64,000 nt of DNA, taken from Pseudorhodobacter ferrugineus DSM 5888. Its GTDB lineage: Bacteria > Pseudomonadota > Alphaproteobacteria > Rhodobacterales > Rhodobacteraceae. The translations under genes were made by a program, and so were the position numbers. The DNA lies in the NCBI RefSeq assembly GCF_000420745.1, contig NZ_ATVN01000001.1, positions 186,001 to 250,000 of the forward strand, read 5' to 3'. The notes under the pieces are model-generated. The model was given only the letters and a program-made list of their open reading frames with translations. It was not told where the DNA came from and ran no database searches. Numbering within the stretch: position 1 is the first letter of the stretch; the number at the start of each line of letters is the position of its first letter. This document shows positions 8,093 to 17,143 of the stretch, one piece after another.

Positions 8093-9160
8093 TCAAGGCA
8101 GGGCGATATCTACCCAGACAGGGCGATGGCGCGACGCCCGTGCCAAAGTGGCCGCATTCGGAGCGGCATCTTTGGGCCAGTCCACCCCTGAACCTGCCAC
8201 CCGCAGGTCTGATGAGGGCAGCACAAAATCCACCCGCAAGCCGCCAAAATCATAAAGGGCAGTATCCAAAGCGGGGTCGCCGTTTTGGTCGGGCTCTGCG
8301 CGGTTGTGGCTGCCCTTGGGCGCGGGGTCTTGCAGGCGAGGATCGGCGAGCAATGCCCGTATCGCAGCATTTCGCCCATCCCCATCCACGGGGTCAAGAT
8401 TGGCATCGCCAAGAATGACAAACGGACCATCCGGCGCAGCCATTGGCAAAGTTCCGTCCAAAAGGGCCAGCCAAAACGCCGTCTCATCATGATTTCGCCG
8501 CCCGTTTCGGTCCTTGGGGCCATCAAACACCGGCGGCGTGGCGTGCCATATCAGCAGATGAAGGCGGCCTTCATCGGGCAGCATAACTGGCAGATCCCAA
8601 TGCGCGGTGGTTGACAGTCGCAAAACCGCTTTTTCGCTGTCATCAAGGCTGTCACCAATTACGTTGTCCGGCAAATCCTGCCACAAAAAATCACTGAAAT
8701 CGCGAAAAGCGGCCGTATCGAACGGTAGTCGTGACAGCACTGCAATCCCGCCTTGCCCCGAGAAATAGCCAAAGCCTTGGGCATCGCGCGGTCCACTCAA
8801 ACGGGTATCGCCATCCAGATCAAGCCCCGTCGCCATACCGGTGTTGGGCCGTTTGGCAAAGCGGTGGGGATATGGTGCGCCGGCCTTGGCCAATTGATCC
8901 GCCAGCGCAGAAAGTGCCACGCGGTCGTGGTCAAAATCCACATCCGTCAGAACCAGAATATCGGCATTAAGGTTTGCCAATGTGGAAACCACCGCCGCAA
9001 TCTGTGGGTCCGCGCCAGACAAGATATCGCGCAGCAAAAGCCCGGGCCCCCTGCGCGACAGATCGGCGTTATAGGTGGCAATCCGCAAATGATCGGGCTG
9101 TTGGGCAAGGGCTGTTGGCGCCAAAACTAGCAGCGCGAAAAGGGCCTGCCTTGCGATCAC
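8093..9160 (-). CDS. Secreted endonuclease/exonuclease/phosphatase-family protein
   Basis: A 355-residue protein with a signal peptide (residues 1-18, ending ALAQ) and an EEP fold. Visible motifs are RIATYNADLS near residue 25, the central Asp/His stretch LLIWHATPPV, the catalytic GDANLDPVDGDGR and the C-terminal SRHRPVWVDIALP with the conserved histidine. It probably hydrolyses a phosphodiester outside the cytoplasm; substrate unknown. The GTG start at 9160 overlaps the upstream stop as GTGA, indicating coupling. It lies between leuD and leuB and looks like a passenger of that gene string. Confidence 0.82.
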   Translation of the reverse strand: MIARQALFALLVLAPTALAQQPDHLRIATYNADLSRRGPGLLLRDILSGADPQIAAVVSTLANLNADILVLTDVDFDHDRVALSALADQLAKAGAPYPHRFAKRPNTGMATGLDLDGDTRLSGPRDAQGFGYFSGQGGIAVLSRLPFDTAAFRDFSDFLWQDLPDNVIGDSLDDSEKAVLRLSTTAHWDLPVMLPDEGRLHLLIWHATPPVFDGPKDRNGRRNHDETAFWLALLDGTLPMAAPDGPFVILGDANLDPVDGDGRNAAIRALLADPRLQDPAPKGSHNRAEPDQNGDPALDTALYDFGGLRVDFVLPSSDLRVAGSGVDWPKDAAPNAATLARASRHRPVWVDIALP

Positions 9161-9993
9161 GCGGGGAAATACCCAGGCACGGCCGTCTCGGAGCTGCGGT
9201 CGCGCTTGTTGCGGATCATGCCGGCAATGCGTGACATCGCGATGCCGCGCATAAACAGGGACGCAGGCAAAAACGCCCAAAGCGCCATCACCCAAACCAA
9301 AGCAGGGGCATAATGCAGGTCAATCGCGCCTAAGCCCATCCCACCCAGTTTGAATGCTGCAGGCATCAGGAATGGCAACAAAAACCCAAGCACAAGGTTG
9401 AAACGTGCATCCCGTTCCAGCCGCGCAACAACATCGCCGCCCACTGTCGGGTCAAAGGTTGGCAGGTTGGTCCACACATTGAACGCGCCGTTTTTCGACG
9501 GCCAGTCATAAATCCGCAAGATAAGTGCGAAAATCGCCAGCGCCAGCACCGATGTCAAATAGGCCACACCCGCAGCCGACCGCACCGCCATGGCATGCGC
9601 AGGCGTGCTGTTATCCGCGAGAGTGAGCGTGACGAGGCGCACCGGCGAGTAAGGAAAATCCAGCCCTTGGCCAATCAAAATGCCGACCGCCTCGAACAAA
9701 CGGGCAAGGGTGGACGGGGCGGCATGGCTGCGCGCCATGATAGACAGGAAAAACACGATGCACAAAAGCATCAAGAACCGCGTGCGGTTATAGGGGGGCG
9801 CATCGCGAAATTCGATCAGGCCGGGATAGGTGGCATTGTATTCGACAAAGGTTAAAACGCCTGCAAACAGGGCGATCAGCGCCACCATTTGCTTGCCATC
9901 AGCCGTCACGCCCGGCAACAATACCGACGGCGTGGCGATAAGCACCATAACCATGAAGGCACGCGTGAGCGCACCTGTGAATTGTGAAAGCAC
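9157..9993 (-). CDS. Multi-pass membrane protein of unknown function
   Basis: A 278-residue integral membrane protein with about seven hydrophobic segments (for example AFMVMVLIATPSVLLPGV, MVALIALFAGVLTFVEY and FLMLLCIVFFLSIMA) and a basic C-terminus. I do not recognise a named family. The start is uncertain: the frame is open to 10188, but a GTG at 9993 preceded by GAGGGT gives a protein that begins just before helix 1, while the upstream extension is very basic and implausible. It is coupled to the EEP gene by a 4-base overlap and sits downstream of leuD. Confidence 0.7.
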   Translation of the reverse strand: MLSQFTGALTRAFMVMVLIATPSVLLPGVTADGKQMVALIALFAGVLTFVEYNATYPGLIEFRDAPPYNRTRFLMLLCIVFFLSIMARSHAAPSTLARLFEAVGILIGQGLDFPYSPVRLVTLTLADNSTPAHAMAVRSAAGVAYLTSVLALAIFALILRIYDWPSKNGAFNVWTNLPTFDPTVGGDVVARLERDARFNLVLGFLLPFLMPAAFKLGGMGLGAIDLHYAPALVWVMALWAFLPASLFMRGIAMSRIAGMIRNKRDRSSETAVPGYFPA

Positions 9994-10197
9994 TGCTGCT
10001 CTACCCTCATTTAGGGCAGGAGCGATACGACGTCGCTCCTTTATCCCCATCATTTCCCGCACTTTGTGGCGGACTGCCTTAATCTTGCCCAAATTGTGCC
10101 TTCTTTCGGATTCTCTAGCAACCGTTGGTGTAAAGAAATCAAAAGTTTGTGGCGTATTAGCGGAAAATGTGTCGCAGGTTTGCATCAAATTATGGTT

Positions 10198-10226
10198 AAA
10201 AAAAGGGCCGCCTGTGGGGCGACCCT
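10198..10226 (-). terminator. Intrinsic terminator after leuD
   Basis: On the minus strand a 9-bp GC-rich stem (AGGGTCGCC with GGCGGCCCT, one G-U pair) is followed by seven T, 24 bp past the leuD stop. It suggests that leuD transcription usually ends before the two passenger genes. Confidence 0.75.
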
Positions 10227-10249
10227 ATATGTAGTGGGTTAAGCAGGGG

Positions 10250-10855
10250 TTAGACCCAAGGGCGCAGGGTTGCGGCCTTTGCCTCGTAACTGTCGATATT
10301 TGTGGCCTTTTCCATTGTCAGGCTAATATCGTCCAACCCGTTCATCAAACAATGCTTTTTGAACGCATCCACTTCGAACGGGAAACTTTGGCCGTCGGAT
10401 GTGGTGACAGTCTGGTTTTCCAGATCAACGGTGATGCGGGCATTTTCGCCGCGGCGGGAATCTTCCATCAAGGTATCCACCACGTCTTGCGGCATCACGA
10501 TGGGCAAGATACCGTTTTTAAAGCAGTTATTGTAAAAGATGTCAGCAAAGCTGGTCGCGATAACCGAGCGGATGCCGAAATCCAACAGCGCCCAAGGGGC
10601 ATGTTCGCGCGACGAGCCGCAGCCGAAATTGTCGCCAGCGATGATGATTTCGGCCTTGCGATAGGCGGGCTGGTTCAACACAAAGCTGTCGATTTCAGTG
10701 CCGTCCAGATTGAACCGCATCTCGTCAAACAGGTTCGCGCCTAGGCCCGAACGCTTGATGGTTTTCAAAAATTGCTTGGGGATGATCATATCGGTGTCGA
10801 TATTGACCAGCGGCATGGGCGCCGCGACTCCGGTTAGTTTGGTGAATTTTTCCAT
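10250..10855 (-). CDS. leuD: 3-isopropylmalate dehydratase, small subunit
   Basis: Small (swivelling) subunit of isopropylmalate isomerase; with LeuC it converts 2- to 3-isopropylmalate in leucine synthesis. The length of 201 residues is typical. Motifs are [16 protein letters not shown] near the N-terminus and [17 protein letters not shown] around residue 75. The ATG at 10855 has GGAAA six bases upstream; the frame extends four codons further to a TTG without a site. leuC lies 137 bp upstream on the same strand, and a CATACG-rich element lies between them. Confidence 0.97.
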   Translation of the reverse strand: MEKFTKLTGVAAPMPLVNIDTDMIIPKQFLKTIKRSGLGANLFDEMRFNLDGTEIDSFVLNQPAYRKAEIIIAGDNFGCGSSREHAPWALLDFGIRSVIATSFADIFYNNCFKNGILPIVMPQDVVDTLMEDSRRGENARITVDLENQTVTTSDGQSFPFEVDAFKKHCLMNGLDDISLTMEKATNIDSYEAKAATLRPWV

Positions 10856-10920
10856 AGTGGTTTCCAATTCGTAAGCACAAGGCGCGGTTGGTGACTGGGC
10901 AATGATAGGCGTCTTTTCTG

Positions 10921-10952
10921 CGTATGTTTTCCGTATGCCATTCGTACATACG
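10921..10952 (-). promoter_or_regulatory. CATACG-rich leader element upstream of leuD, copy shared with lpd
   Basis: Read on the minus strand it is CGTATGTACGAATGGCATACG, then GAAAA, then CATACG, about 66-97 bp before the leuD start. CGTATG and CATACG form an inverted repeat. The same block with 18 of 20 core bases occurs before lpd at 54278-54328. Function unknown. Confidence 0.5.
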
Positions 10953-10992
10953 TTTTTCGGGCGGCGGGGTTATGCGCCGCCCAACATTGGCA

Positions 10993-12411
10993 TCAGACGG
11001 TTTCAGTCATCAACGTGCGGATATCGGTCAAATGACCCGTGATCGCGGCTGCGGCGGCCATTGCGGGCGACAGCAAATGCGTGCGCCCCCCACGGCCCTG
11101 ACGCCCCTCAAAGTTGCGGTTCGAGGTGGCAGCACAACGTTCGCCCGGTGCCAATTGGTCGGGGTTCATCGCAAGACACATGGAACAGCCTGCCAGACGC
11201 CATTCAAAACCGGCATCAAGGAAAATCTGGGCGAGACCCTCTTCCTCGGCCTGTGCACGCACAAGACCGGACCCAGGCACGACCATCGCGCGCATCCCGT
11301 CCTTGATCTTTTTGCCTTTCAGCACGGCGGCAGCGGCGCGCAAATCTTCGATGCGGCCATTGGTGCAGGACCCGATGAAAACGGTGTCGATTTTGATATC
11401 GGTCAGTTTCATGCCGGGGGTCAGGCCCATATAGTCGAGTGAGCGCTGGGCTGCCTCGACCTTGCCGCCTTTGAAATCAGAAGCGGCGGGGACGGTTGCG
11501 GTGATCGGCAGCACGTCTTCGGGCGAGGTGCCCCAAGTGACCAGAGGTGCGATATCTTCGCCACGGATGGTGATAACCTTGTCGAAATGTGCGCCTTCGT
11601 CGGTGAACAGGGTTTTCCAATAGGCCAGTGCTGCCTCCCACGCCGCGCCCTTTGGGGCGTGCGGGCGGCCCATGCAATAGGCAAAGGTTTTCTCATCCGG
11701 CGCAATAAGGCCAGCGCGCGCGCCGCCTTCAATCGCCATGTTGCACACGGTCATCCGGCCTTCCATCGACAGTTCGCGAATGGCTTGGCCACAATATTCG
11801 ATGACATAGCCCGTGCCACCAGCGGTGCCGGTTTCACCGATCACGGCCATAGTGATGTCTTTGGCGGTGACGCCGGGCATCAAGGATCCCGTGATTTCGA
11901 CCTTAAAATTCTTGGCCTTGCGCTGGATCAGCGTTTGGGTGGCAAGCACATGTTCCACCTCGGATGTGCCGATACCATGGGCCAATGACCCGAACGCGCC
12001 GTGGGTGGCGGTGTGTGAATCGCCGCAAACCACTGTCATGCCGGGCAAGGTCCAGCCCTGTTCGGGGCCAACAATATGCACGATGCCTTGGCGCACGTCC
12101 GACACGGGGTAATAGTGCAGGCCAAATTCGCGGGCGTTCATGTCCAAGGCTTCAACCTGAATGCGGCTGTCTTCGGTCATGGTTTTGGCATTGGCGCGGT
12201 CCAGCGTGGTGGGGACGTTATGGTCCGGCACCGCGATGGTTTTTTCCGGCGCGCGGACGCGGCGGCCCGTCATGCGCAGGCCTTCGAACGCCTGCGGGCT
12301 GGTCACTTCATGCACCAAATGGCGGTCGATATACAAAAGGCAGGTGCCGTCTTCGGCTTGGTCGACGACATGGTCGTCCCAGATTTTATCGTAAAGGGTA
12401 CGAGCGTTCAT
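10993..12411 (-). CDS. leuC: 3-isopropylmalate dehydratase, large subunit
   Basis: Catalytic aconitase-fold subunit of isopropylmalate isomerase, carrying a [4Fe-4S] cluster that binds substrate. The 472-residue length is normal. The cluster cysteines are in [16 protein letters not shown] (about residue 350) and [32 protein letters not shown] near the C-terminus; HTATHGAFG near 130 carries active-site histidines. It is the first gene of the leuC-leuD pair and divergent from the MscS gene, with 268 bp between that holds no recognisable gene or leader peptide. Confidence 0.97.
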   Translation of the reverse strand: MNARTLYDKIWDDHVVDQAEDGTCLLYIDRHLVHEVTSPQAFEGLRMTGRRVRAPEKTIAVPDHNVPTTLDRANAKTMTEDSRIQVEALDMNAREFGLHYYPVSDVRQGIVHIVGPEQGWTLPGMTVVCGDSHTATHGAFGSLAHGIGTSEVEHVLATQTLIQRKAKNFKVEITGSLMPGVTAKDITMAVIGETGTAGGTGYVIEYCGQAIRELSMEGRMTVCNMAIEGGARAGLIAPDEKTFAYCMGRPHAPKGAAWEAALAYWKTLFTDEGAHFDKVITIRGEDIAPLVTWGTSPEDVLPITATVPAASDFKGGKVEAAQRSLDYMGLTPGMKLTDIKIDTVFIGSCTNGRIEDLRAAAAVLKGKKIKDGMRAMVVPGSGLVRAQAEEEGLAQIFLDAGFEWRLAGCSMCLAMNPDQLAPGERCAATSNRNFEGRQGRGGRTHLLSPAMAAAAAITGHLTDIRTLMTETV

Positions 12412-12679
12412 GGCTATGATCTCTCATCTAGCTAGGGGAATGGGGGACGCCGCGACACGGGCGCGGGCAGGCAGACATTGGGCCGCGATCAAAGTCGCGC
12501 AAGCACAGACCGAGCTTGGCCGAAAAACCGCCAAGGCAAGCGCGCCCGTTCATCAATGTCGAAAAATCTGATCATGGGGGATGTGATACGCCTTTCTGGC
12601 CGCTTGGGCAATATGGTTGGTATTGGCCGAGCAGGGGGGTAAGCTGTGGGTTCAGCGGACTACGACGATAAGGACAGCT

Positions 12680-14017
12680 ATGGACCCCATCACCCAGATC
12701 AACCCCGAGATTTTGGATGCGACCCAAGGGCTGTGGGTGCAGGCAGAGGCGTTTGTTCGATCGCTTTTGGTGCCGTGGCGCTTGTATCAGGTGGCGGGGA
12801 TTTTGGTTTTGTTGGTTATGGCGCGTGTGCTGCGCGGGCTTGCATCGCGCCGCCTGACGGCATGGGCGCGCGGCCAAGAGGGGCTGCAAAAATGGCAGTT
12901 ACGGATGGTTGTTGTTCTTGACCGCAACCTGACCCTGATCTTGTTCACGTTGTTCAGTTGGGCGGCGTTTTGGACCATGCGGCAGGTGACATGGCCATCA
13001 CGCAGCCAGTTGATCGAGGTTGCGGCGACGATCGGCCTTGCTTTGCTGATTGTCAGCCTTGCGGGGCGGCTTATCGGCAACCGCTTTATCGGGCGCATCG
13101 CGACATGGGGCGCGGGGATCTGGGTTGTTGCGCTAATTCTTGGCTTTGACGCGGGGGTTTTGTCATTTCTTGACAGTCTTGCGGTGACATTTGGTGACTT
13201 CCGGCTGTCTGCGCTGACAATCATCAAGGCGATGATTGTGACAGGGGCTTTGGTCGCGGGTGCGCGGTTTATCACGCGCGGGGCAAGTAGCCGTATTCGC
13301 AAGAACCCCGATATCAGCCCATCGATGCAGGTGTTGGCGATCAAGGGGCTGCAACTGTTGCTGTTTGGCGGGGCGATTTTTATCGGGCTAAAGGCGGTCG
13401 GGTTTGATTTGACCGGCCTTGCGGTTTTGTCGGGTGCGATTGGTGTAGGGCTTGGATTTGGTTTGCAAAAAGTGGTGTCGAACCTGGTGTCGGGCATCAT
13501 CATTTTGCTGGATAAGTCGATCAAGCCCGGGGATGTGATATCCTTGGGCGAAACCTTTGGCTGGATCGAAAGTCTTGGTGCGCGCTATGTGTCGGTGGTC
13601 ACACGGGACGGTAAGGAATACCTGATCCCGAATGAGGATTTGATCACCGGCCAAGTGGTGAACTGGTCGCATTCCGATGAGTTTGTACGGCTGGATTTGT
13701 TCTTTGGCACCGCCTATAGCGATGATCCGCATCTGGTCCGCAAGCTGGCGGTTGAGGCGGCGGGGCGGGTGAACCGTGTGCTGAAAGATCGGCCTTCTGT
13801 GTGCCATATTGTCGGGTTTGGTGACAGCTCGGTCGACTATATCCTGCGGTTTTGGATCAAAGACCCGACCGAAGGGCTGACCAATATTCGCGGCAATGTC
13901 TATTTGGCGCTGTGGGATGTGTTCAAGGAAAACGGTGTTTCCATTCCTTTCCCGCAGCGTGAGGTGAAGGTGATGAACGGCGGGCCGCAGGGTGCAGCCG
14001 TTGCAGGGCTGGATTAG
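12680..14017 (+). CDS. MscS-family small-conductance mechanosensitive channel
   Basis: A 445-residue inner-membrane channel that opens under membrane tension to release solutes during hypo-osmotic shock. It has about five N-terminal helices, then the pore helix LSGAIGVGLGFGLQKVVSNLVSGIIILLD near residue 275. The beta-domain follows (GDVISLGETFGWIESLGARYVSVVTRDGKEYLIPNEDLITGQVVNW), then an alpha/beta cytoplasmic end. The ATG at 12680 is preceded by AAGGA at five bases; an upstream in-frame start lacks a site. The length exceeds E. coli MscS, as in YbdG/YnaI-type members. Its stop overlaps the convergent small gene by four bases. Confidence 0.92.
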   Translation: MDPITQINPEILDATQGLWVQAEAFVRSLLVPWRLYQVAGILVLLVMARVLRGLASRRLTAWARGQEGLQKWQLRMVVVLDRNLTLILFTLFSWAAFWTMRQVTWPSRSQLIEVAATIGLALLIVSLAGRLIGNRFIGRIATWGAGIWVVALILGFDAGVLSFLDSLAVTFGDFRLSALTIIKAMIVTGALVAGARFITRGASSRIRKNPDISPSMQVLAIKGLQLLLFGGAIFIGLKAVGFDLTGLAVLSGAIGVGLGFGLQKVVSNLVSGIIILLDKSIKPGDVISLGETFGWIESLGARYVSVVTRDGKEYLIPNEDLITGQVVNWSHSDEFVRLDLFFGTAYSDDPHLVRKLAVEAAGRVNRVLKDRPSVCHIVGFGDSSVDYILRFWIKDPTEGLTNIRGNVYLALWDVFKENGVSIPFPQREVKVMNGGPQGAAVAGLD

Positions 14018-14027
14018 AGCCCTGCAA
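14001..14027. terminator. Hairpin spanning both stop codons of convergent genes
   Basis: TTGCAGGGCT and AGCCCTGCAA pair perfectly around a 7-base loop that holds the MscS stop and the opposing small gene's stop. It may be a bidirectional terminator, although neither side carries a long T-run. Confidence 0.5.
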
Positions 14028-14154
14028 ATTTACCGCGGGCAATGTCGCGTTCGCGGCATTCAAGGTCATACAGGCTGACGGCTTGGTTCAGATAGGCGTG
14101 TTCCAAATCCTGACGATTCGGGCGGCGTGGGAAAAGGCGTTTTAGAAAAGTCAT
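14014..14154 (-). CDS. Small conserved protein, DUF3563-like
   Basis: A 46-residue protein with a basic N-terminus (MTFLKRLFPRRPNRQDLEHAYLN) and a C-terminal segment AVSLYDLECRERDIARGKF. This resembles the short 'L-Y-L...SVDL-DLE-R-RE' proteins called DUF3563; the match is by eye only. Function unknown. The longer open frame upstream of the ATG at 14154 is unlikely to be coding. A TGCCGC-N3-GCGGCA palindrome lies 37 bp upstream. Confidence 0.55.
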   Translation of the reverse strand: MTFLKRLFPRRPNRQDLEHAYLNQAVSLYDLECRERDIARGKFAGL

Positions 14155-14626
14155 ATAGGTCTCCGGTTCTCCCCTCCCGTAACCTCTATATGCCGCGCTG
14201 CGGCATGGTTGAGTAGGGTCAAATTCGGCATCCTGCTTTGCGTCGGGTGCATAGGCGGGCCGATTGCTGCCGCCCGTCTGGCGGGCGGGATGTATCGAAT
14301 CGGTTGGGTTTTGGCAGGGTCTTGGGCTTGAACAGTCAAGCGGGTACAAACCAAAATCCTGCGAAATTGCTGCAAAACTTTGCTCCTTTGCGGCATAGCC
14401 CCTGTTGGAGTGGGCTAAACGCGCCAAAGCCCCGCTCATGCCTTGCGCCCGTGCGCCTGCTGTGATTGAGGTTTGCGCCGCAGGATGATATCTTGCGAAT
14501 GATACCCGGCGCCGGGGGTGTTGTGACCAAAACCCAAGGCTGGCGCGTGATAATTTTCTGGAGGACAATGTCCTGTCTCATTCTGATCCTGCGACCGGCT
14601 TGCCGGTTGGGCCGAGGGCACCGCGT
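14155..14626. other. 472-bp intergenic stretch between the DUF3563-like gene and rsfS
   Basis: No supported gene. It holds a perfect palindrome TGCCGCGCTGCGGCA (14191-14205), a GCAAA-AC-TTTGC inverted repeat near 14382-14393 and the related sequence TGCTCCTTTGCGGCA (14391-14405). It presumably carries the divergent promoters for the small gene and the rsfS string. Confidence 0.5.
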
Positions 14627-15013
14627 ATGACGGGCCAGGCATCTGCTGAACACCAACCGACGTCTGAGGAGCTGCTGGCCCGTGTCATTGCCTCGCTTGA
14701 GGATGACAAGGCCGAGGAGATCGTCGAGATTGATCTGCGCGGCCGTTCCGATATGGCCGACTATATGCTTATCGCGTCGGGACGCTCTTCGCGTCAGGTT
14801 GCGTCGATTTCCGAAAAACTTGCTGACCGTATGAAGCAGGAATTCGGCATGGTCTGCAAAATGGAAGGCAAGGAAACCGGCGATTGGGTGCTGATTGATA
14901 CGGGCGATGTGATCGTCCATGTCTTCCGCCCCGAAGTGCGCGAGTTCTATGACCTTGAAAAGATGTGGCTGCCCGGCGGCCATATGGGCATAGGCGTGCG
15001 CGAGGAAGACTGA
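14627..15013 (+). CDS. rsfS: Ribosome silencing factor RsfS
   Basis: A 128-residue RsfS/Iojap protein that binds ribosomal protein uL14 and blocks 30S-50S joining when nutrients are short. The RsfS fold covers residues about 15-120 (LEDDKAEEIVEIDLRGRSDMADYMLIASGRSSRQVASISEKL, GDWVLIDTGDVIVHVFRPEVREFYDLEKMW). The ATG at 14627 has GAGGG about nine bases upstream; the frame is open further, so the N-terminus is not certain. The stop overlaps the rlmH start (TGATG), the classic rsfS-rlmH coupling. Confidence 0.95.
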   Translation: MTGQASAEHQPTSEELLARVIASLEDDKAEEIVEIDLRGRSDMADYMLIASGRSSRQVASISEKLADRMKQEFGMVCKMEGKETGDWVLIDTGDVIVHVFRPEVREFYDLEKMWLPGGHMGIGVREED

Positions 15014-15483
15014 TGCGTGTGCATCTGTGCGCTGTGGGGCGGCTGCGTAGCGGCCCCGAGCGCGACCTGATCGACGACTATGTGACACGATTTAACCGGA
15101 CGGGCCGGGCCCTAGGGCTTGGCCCGTTTGCGGAAATCGAGGTTGAAGACCGCAAAGGTGGCGGGATGGAGGCCGAAGGCCTGCTGCTATCACGCGCGGT
15201 GCCTGCGGGTGCTTTGACGGTGGTGATGGACGAACGCGGCCGCACCCTGACCAGCCCGGAATTTGCCGAACAGCTTGCAAAATGGCGCGACGGCGGGCGG
15301 CAGGATGTGGCCTTTTGCATTGGGGGCGCCGATGGGTTGGCCCCGTCCTTTCGCCAGAATGCCGATTTTGCCCTGTCTTTTGGCGCGATGGTTTGGCCGC
15401 ATATGTTGGTGCGGGTGATGCTGGCTGAACAGCTATATCGCGCGGCGTCTATTCTGGCAGGCAGTCCCTATCACCGCGAATAG
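15013..15483 (+). CDS. rlmH: 23S rRNA (pseudouridine1915-N3)-methyltransferase RlmH
   Basis: A 156-residue SPOUT methyltransferase that methylates pseudouridine 1915 in helix 69 of 23S rRNA using S-adenosylmethionine. It has the standard length and C-terminal knot motifs: DVAFCIGGADGLAPSFRQNAD for cofactor binding and the final LAEQLYRAASILAGSPYHRE. It is translated from the ATG inside the rsfS stop. Confidence 0.97.
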   Translation: MRVHLCAVGRLRSGPERDLIDDYVTRFNRTGRALGLGPFAEIEVEDRKGGGMEAEGLLLSRAVPAGALTVVMDERGRTLTSPEFAEQLAKWRDGGRQDVAFCIGGADGLAPSFRQNADFALSFGAMVWPHMLVRVMLAEQLYRAASILAGSPYHRE

Positions 15484-15508
15484 CGCTGTTTGGCAGGTGT
15501 CGGTTTCT

Positions 15509-15532
15509 GAGTATTTTTGCAAAGATGAAATG
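15509..15532 (+). repeat. Short intergenic motif GAGTATTTTTGCAAAGATGA, copy A
   Basis: Lies 26 bp past the rlmH stop. A close relative (GAGGTATTTTGGCCAAGATG, continuing AAATG in both) lies 33 bp past the lpd stop at 55760-55784. Such GAGTATTTTT..AAGATGAA motifs are, to my memory, common after genes in Rhodobacteraceae. Confidence 0.45.
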
Positions 15533-15625
15533 AACAGCACAGGGATATGCTGATAAAGTGCAGGGCGGTTGCCCTATCCGCGCGCTGGGCGTAAAACCAA
15601 GGCGAAATCAGTGTGAGGCCGTGCC

Positions 15626-17143
15626 ATGACCGTTCCGAAACCCGTTGTCTTGTGCATTTTGGACGGCTGGGGCCTGAACCCAGACACCAGCGCCAACGCG
15701 CCAGTTTTGGCCAATACGCCCAACTTTGACTGGCTGATGGCAACCTGTCCCCATTCCACCCTTATCACCCATGGCCCAGATGTGGGCTTGCCACGTGGGC
15801 AGATGGGCAATTCGGAAGTGGGACACACCAACATCGGCGCTGGCCGTGTGGTGGCGATGGACCTTGGCGCAATTGATCTGGCGATTGAAGACGGGAGCTT
15901 TGGCAAGAACCCGCAGCTGTTGGATTTTATCGCACGGCTGAAAGCCAGCGGCGGGGTGGCGCATTTGATGGGCGTGATTTCCGATGGCGGTGTGCATGGC
16001 CATGTGACCCATGTGATTGCCGCCGCCAATACGGTGGCGGCGGCGGGTGTGCCGGTGGTGCTTCACGCCATCACCGACGGTCGCGATGTGGCCCCGAGTT
16101 CGGCGCCGGAGCATATGGCGCGATTGTTGGACGGGCTTGCCGATGATGTGCGGATTGGCACGGTCATCGGGCGGTATTGGGCGATGGACCGCGACAATCG
16201 CTGGGAGCGCGTTGGCCGTGCGTTTGAGGCGATGGTTTCGGCTAAAGGCGAGGCGGCGACAGACCCGCAAGCCGCGATTGCGGCGGCCCATGCGCGGGGT
16301 GAGACGGATGAATTTATCGCGCCCACGGTTATCGCGGGCTATGATGGGGCAAAGGCAGGCGACGGGTTTTATTGCCTCAACTTCCGCGCCGACCGCGCGC
16401 GTGAAATTTTGGCCTCGCTTGGCGATCCGGCATTTGACGGGTTTGACGCAACTGCGCGCCCGAAATGGGAGGCGATGTTGGGGATGGTCGATTATTCGGC
16501 CAGCCATAACGGTTATATGATCACCGCCTACCCCAAGCCGGTTTTGCACAACACGTTGGGCGAATGGGTGTCCAAGCAAGGGCGCACGCAGTTTCGGTTG
16601 GCCGAGACGGAAAAATACCCGCATGTGACGTTTTTCCTGAATGGCGGGTCCGAGGCGCCGAATGTTGGCGAAGACCGTGCCATGCCGAAATCGCCGAAAG
16701 TGGCGACCTATGATTTGCAGCCCGAAATGTCGGAACCCGAGGTGGCGGCGAAACTGGTTGGGGCTATTGAGCACGGTTATGACCTGATCGTCGTGAATTT
16801 TGCCAACCCTGATATGGTGGGCCATACCGGCGATTTAGCGGCAGCGATCAAGGCGTGTGAGGCCGTAGACAGCGGCCTTGGCCTTGCCCTTGCGGCGTTG
16901 GAAAAGGTGGGGGGTGCGATGATTGTCACCGCCGATCACGGCAATTGCGAAACCATGGTGGACCCTGTTACGGGTGGGCCGCATACTGCCCATACCACCA
17001 ACCTTGTGCCGGTTATTTTATACGGTGGCCCCGCCAACAAAACCTTGCGCGCGGGGCGGCTGTCCGATCTGGCGCCCACGGTGTTGCAACTGATGCGTTT
17101 GCCGCAACCTGATGAAATGACAGGGAAAACCCTGATCCAATGA
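15626..17143 (+). CDS. gpmI: 2,3-bisphosphoglycerate-independent phosphoglycerate mutase
   Basis: Interconverts 3- and 2-phosphoglycerate in glycolysis and gluconeogenesis using two manganese ions and a phosphoserine intermediate. The 505-residue length is normal for iPGM. The nucleophile is Ser63 in QMGNSEVGHTNIGAGR; metal ligands lie in CILDGWG at the N-terminus, NFANPDMVGHTG near 390 and VTADHGNCETM near 435. The stop overlaps the envC start as ATGA. The long open frame opposite it is a shadow. Confidence 0.97.
   Translation: MTVPKPVVLCILDGWGLNPDTSANAPVLANTPNFDWLMATCPHSTLITHGPDVGLPRGQMGNSEVGHTNIGAGRVVAMDLGAIDLAIEDGSFGKNPQLLDFIARLKASGGVAHLMGVISDGGVHGHVTHVIAAANTVAAAGVPVVLHAITDGRDVAPSSAPEHMARLLDGLADDVRIGTVIGRYWAMDRDNRWERVGRAFEAMVSAKGEAATDPQAAIAAAHARGETDEFIAPTVIAGYDGAKAGDGFYCLNFRADRAREILASLGDPAFDGFDATARPKWEAMLGMVDYSASHNGYMITAYPKPVLHNTLGEWVSKQGRTQFRLAETEKYPHVTFFLNGGSEAPNVGEDRAMPKSPKVATYDLQPEMSEPEVAAKLVGAIEHGYDLIVVNFANPDMVGHTGDLAAAIKACEAVDSGLGLALAALEKVGGAMIVTADHGNCETMVDPVTGGPHTAHTTNLVPVILYGGPANKTLRAGRLSDLAPTVLQLMRLPQPDEMTGKTLIQ

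Noticed and set aside
12412-12679. Leucine leader-peptide attenuator before leuC
   Set aside because: No short ORF with a run of leucine codons and no paired terminator/antiterminator hairpins could be seen.
15608-16825. A 405-codon open frame opposite gpmI
   Set aside because: It is the mirror of a certain gene in GC-rich DNA; its product is His/Arg-rich and without family motifs. The same applies to long frames opposite sdhA (35484-37034), sucC (45857-47041), sucA (48825-49937) and ctpA (18192-19253).
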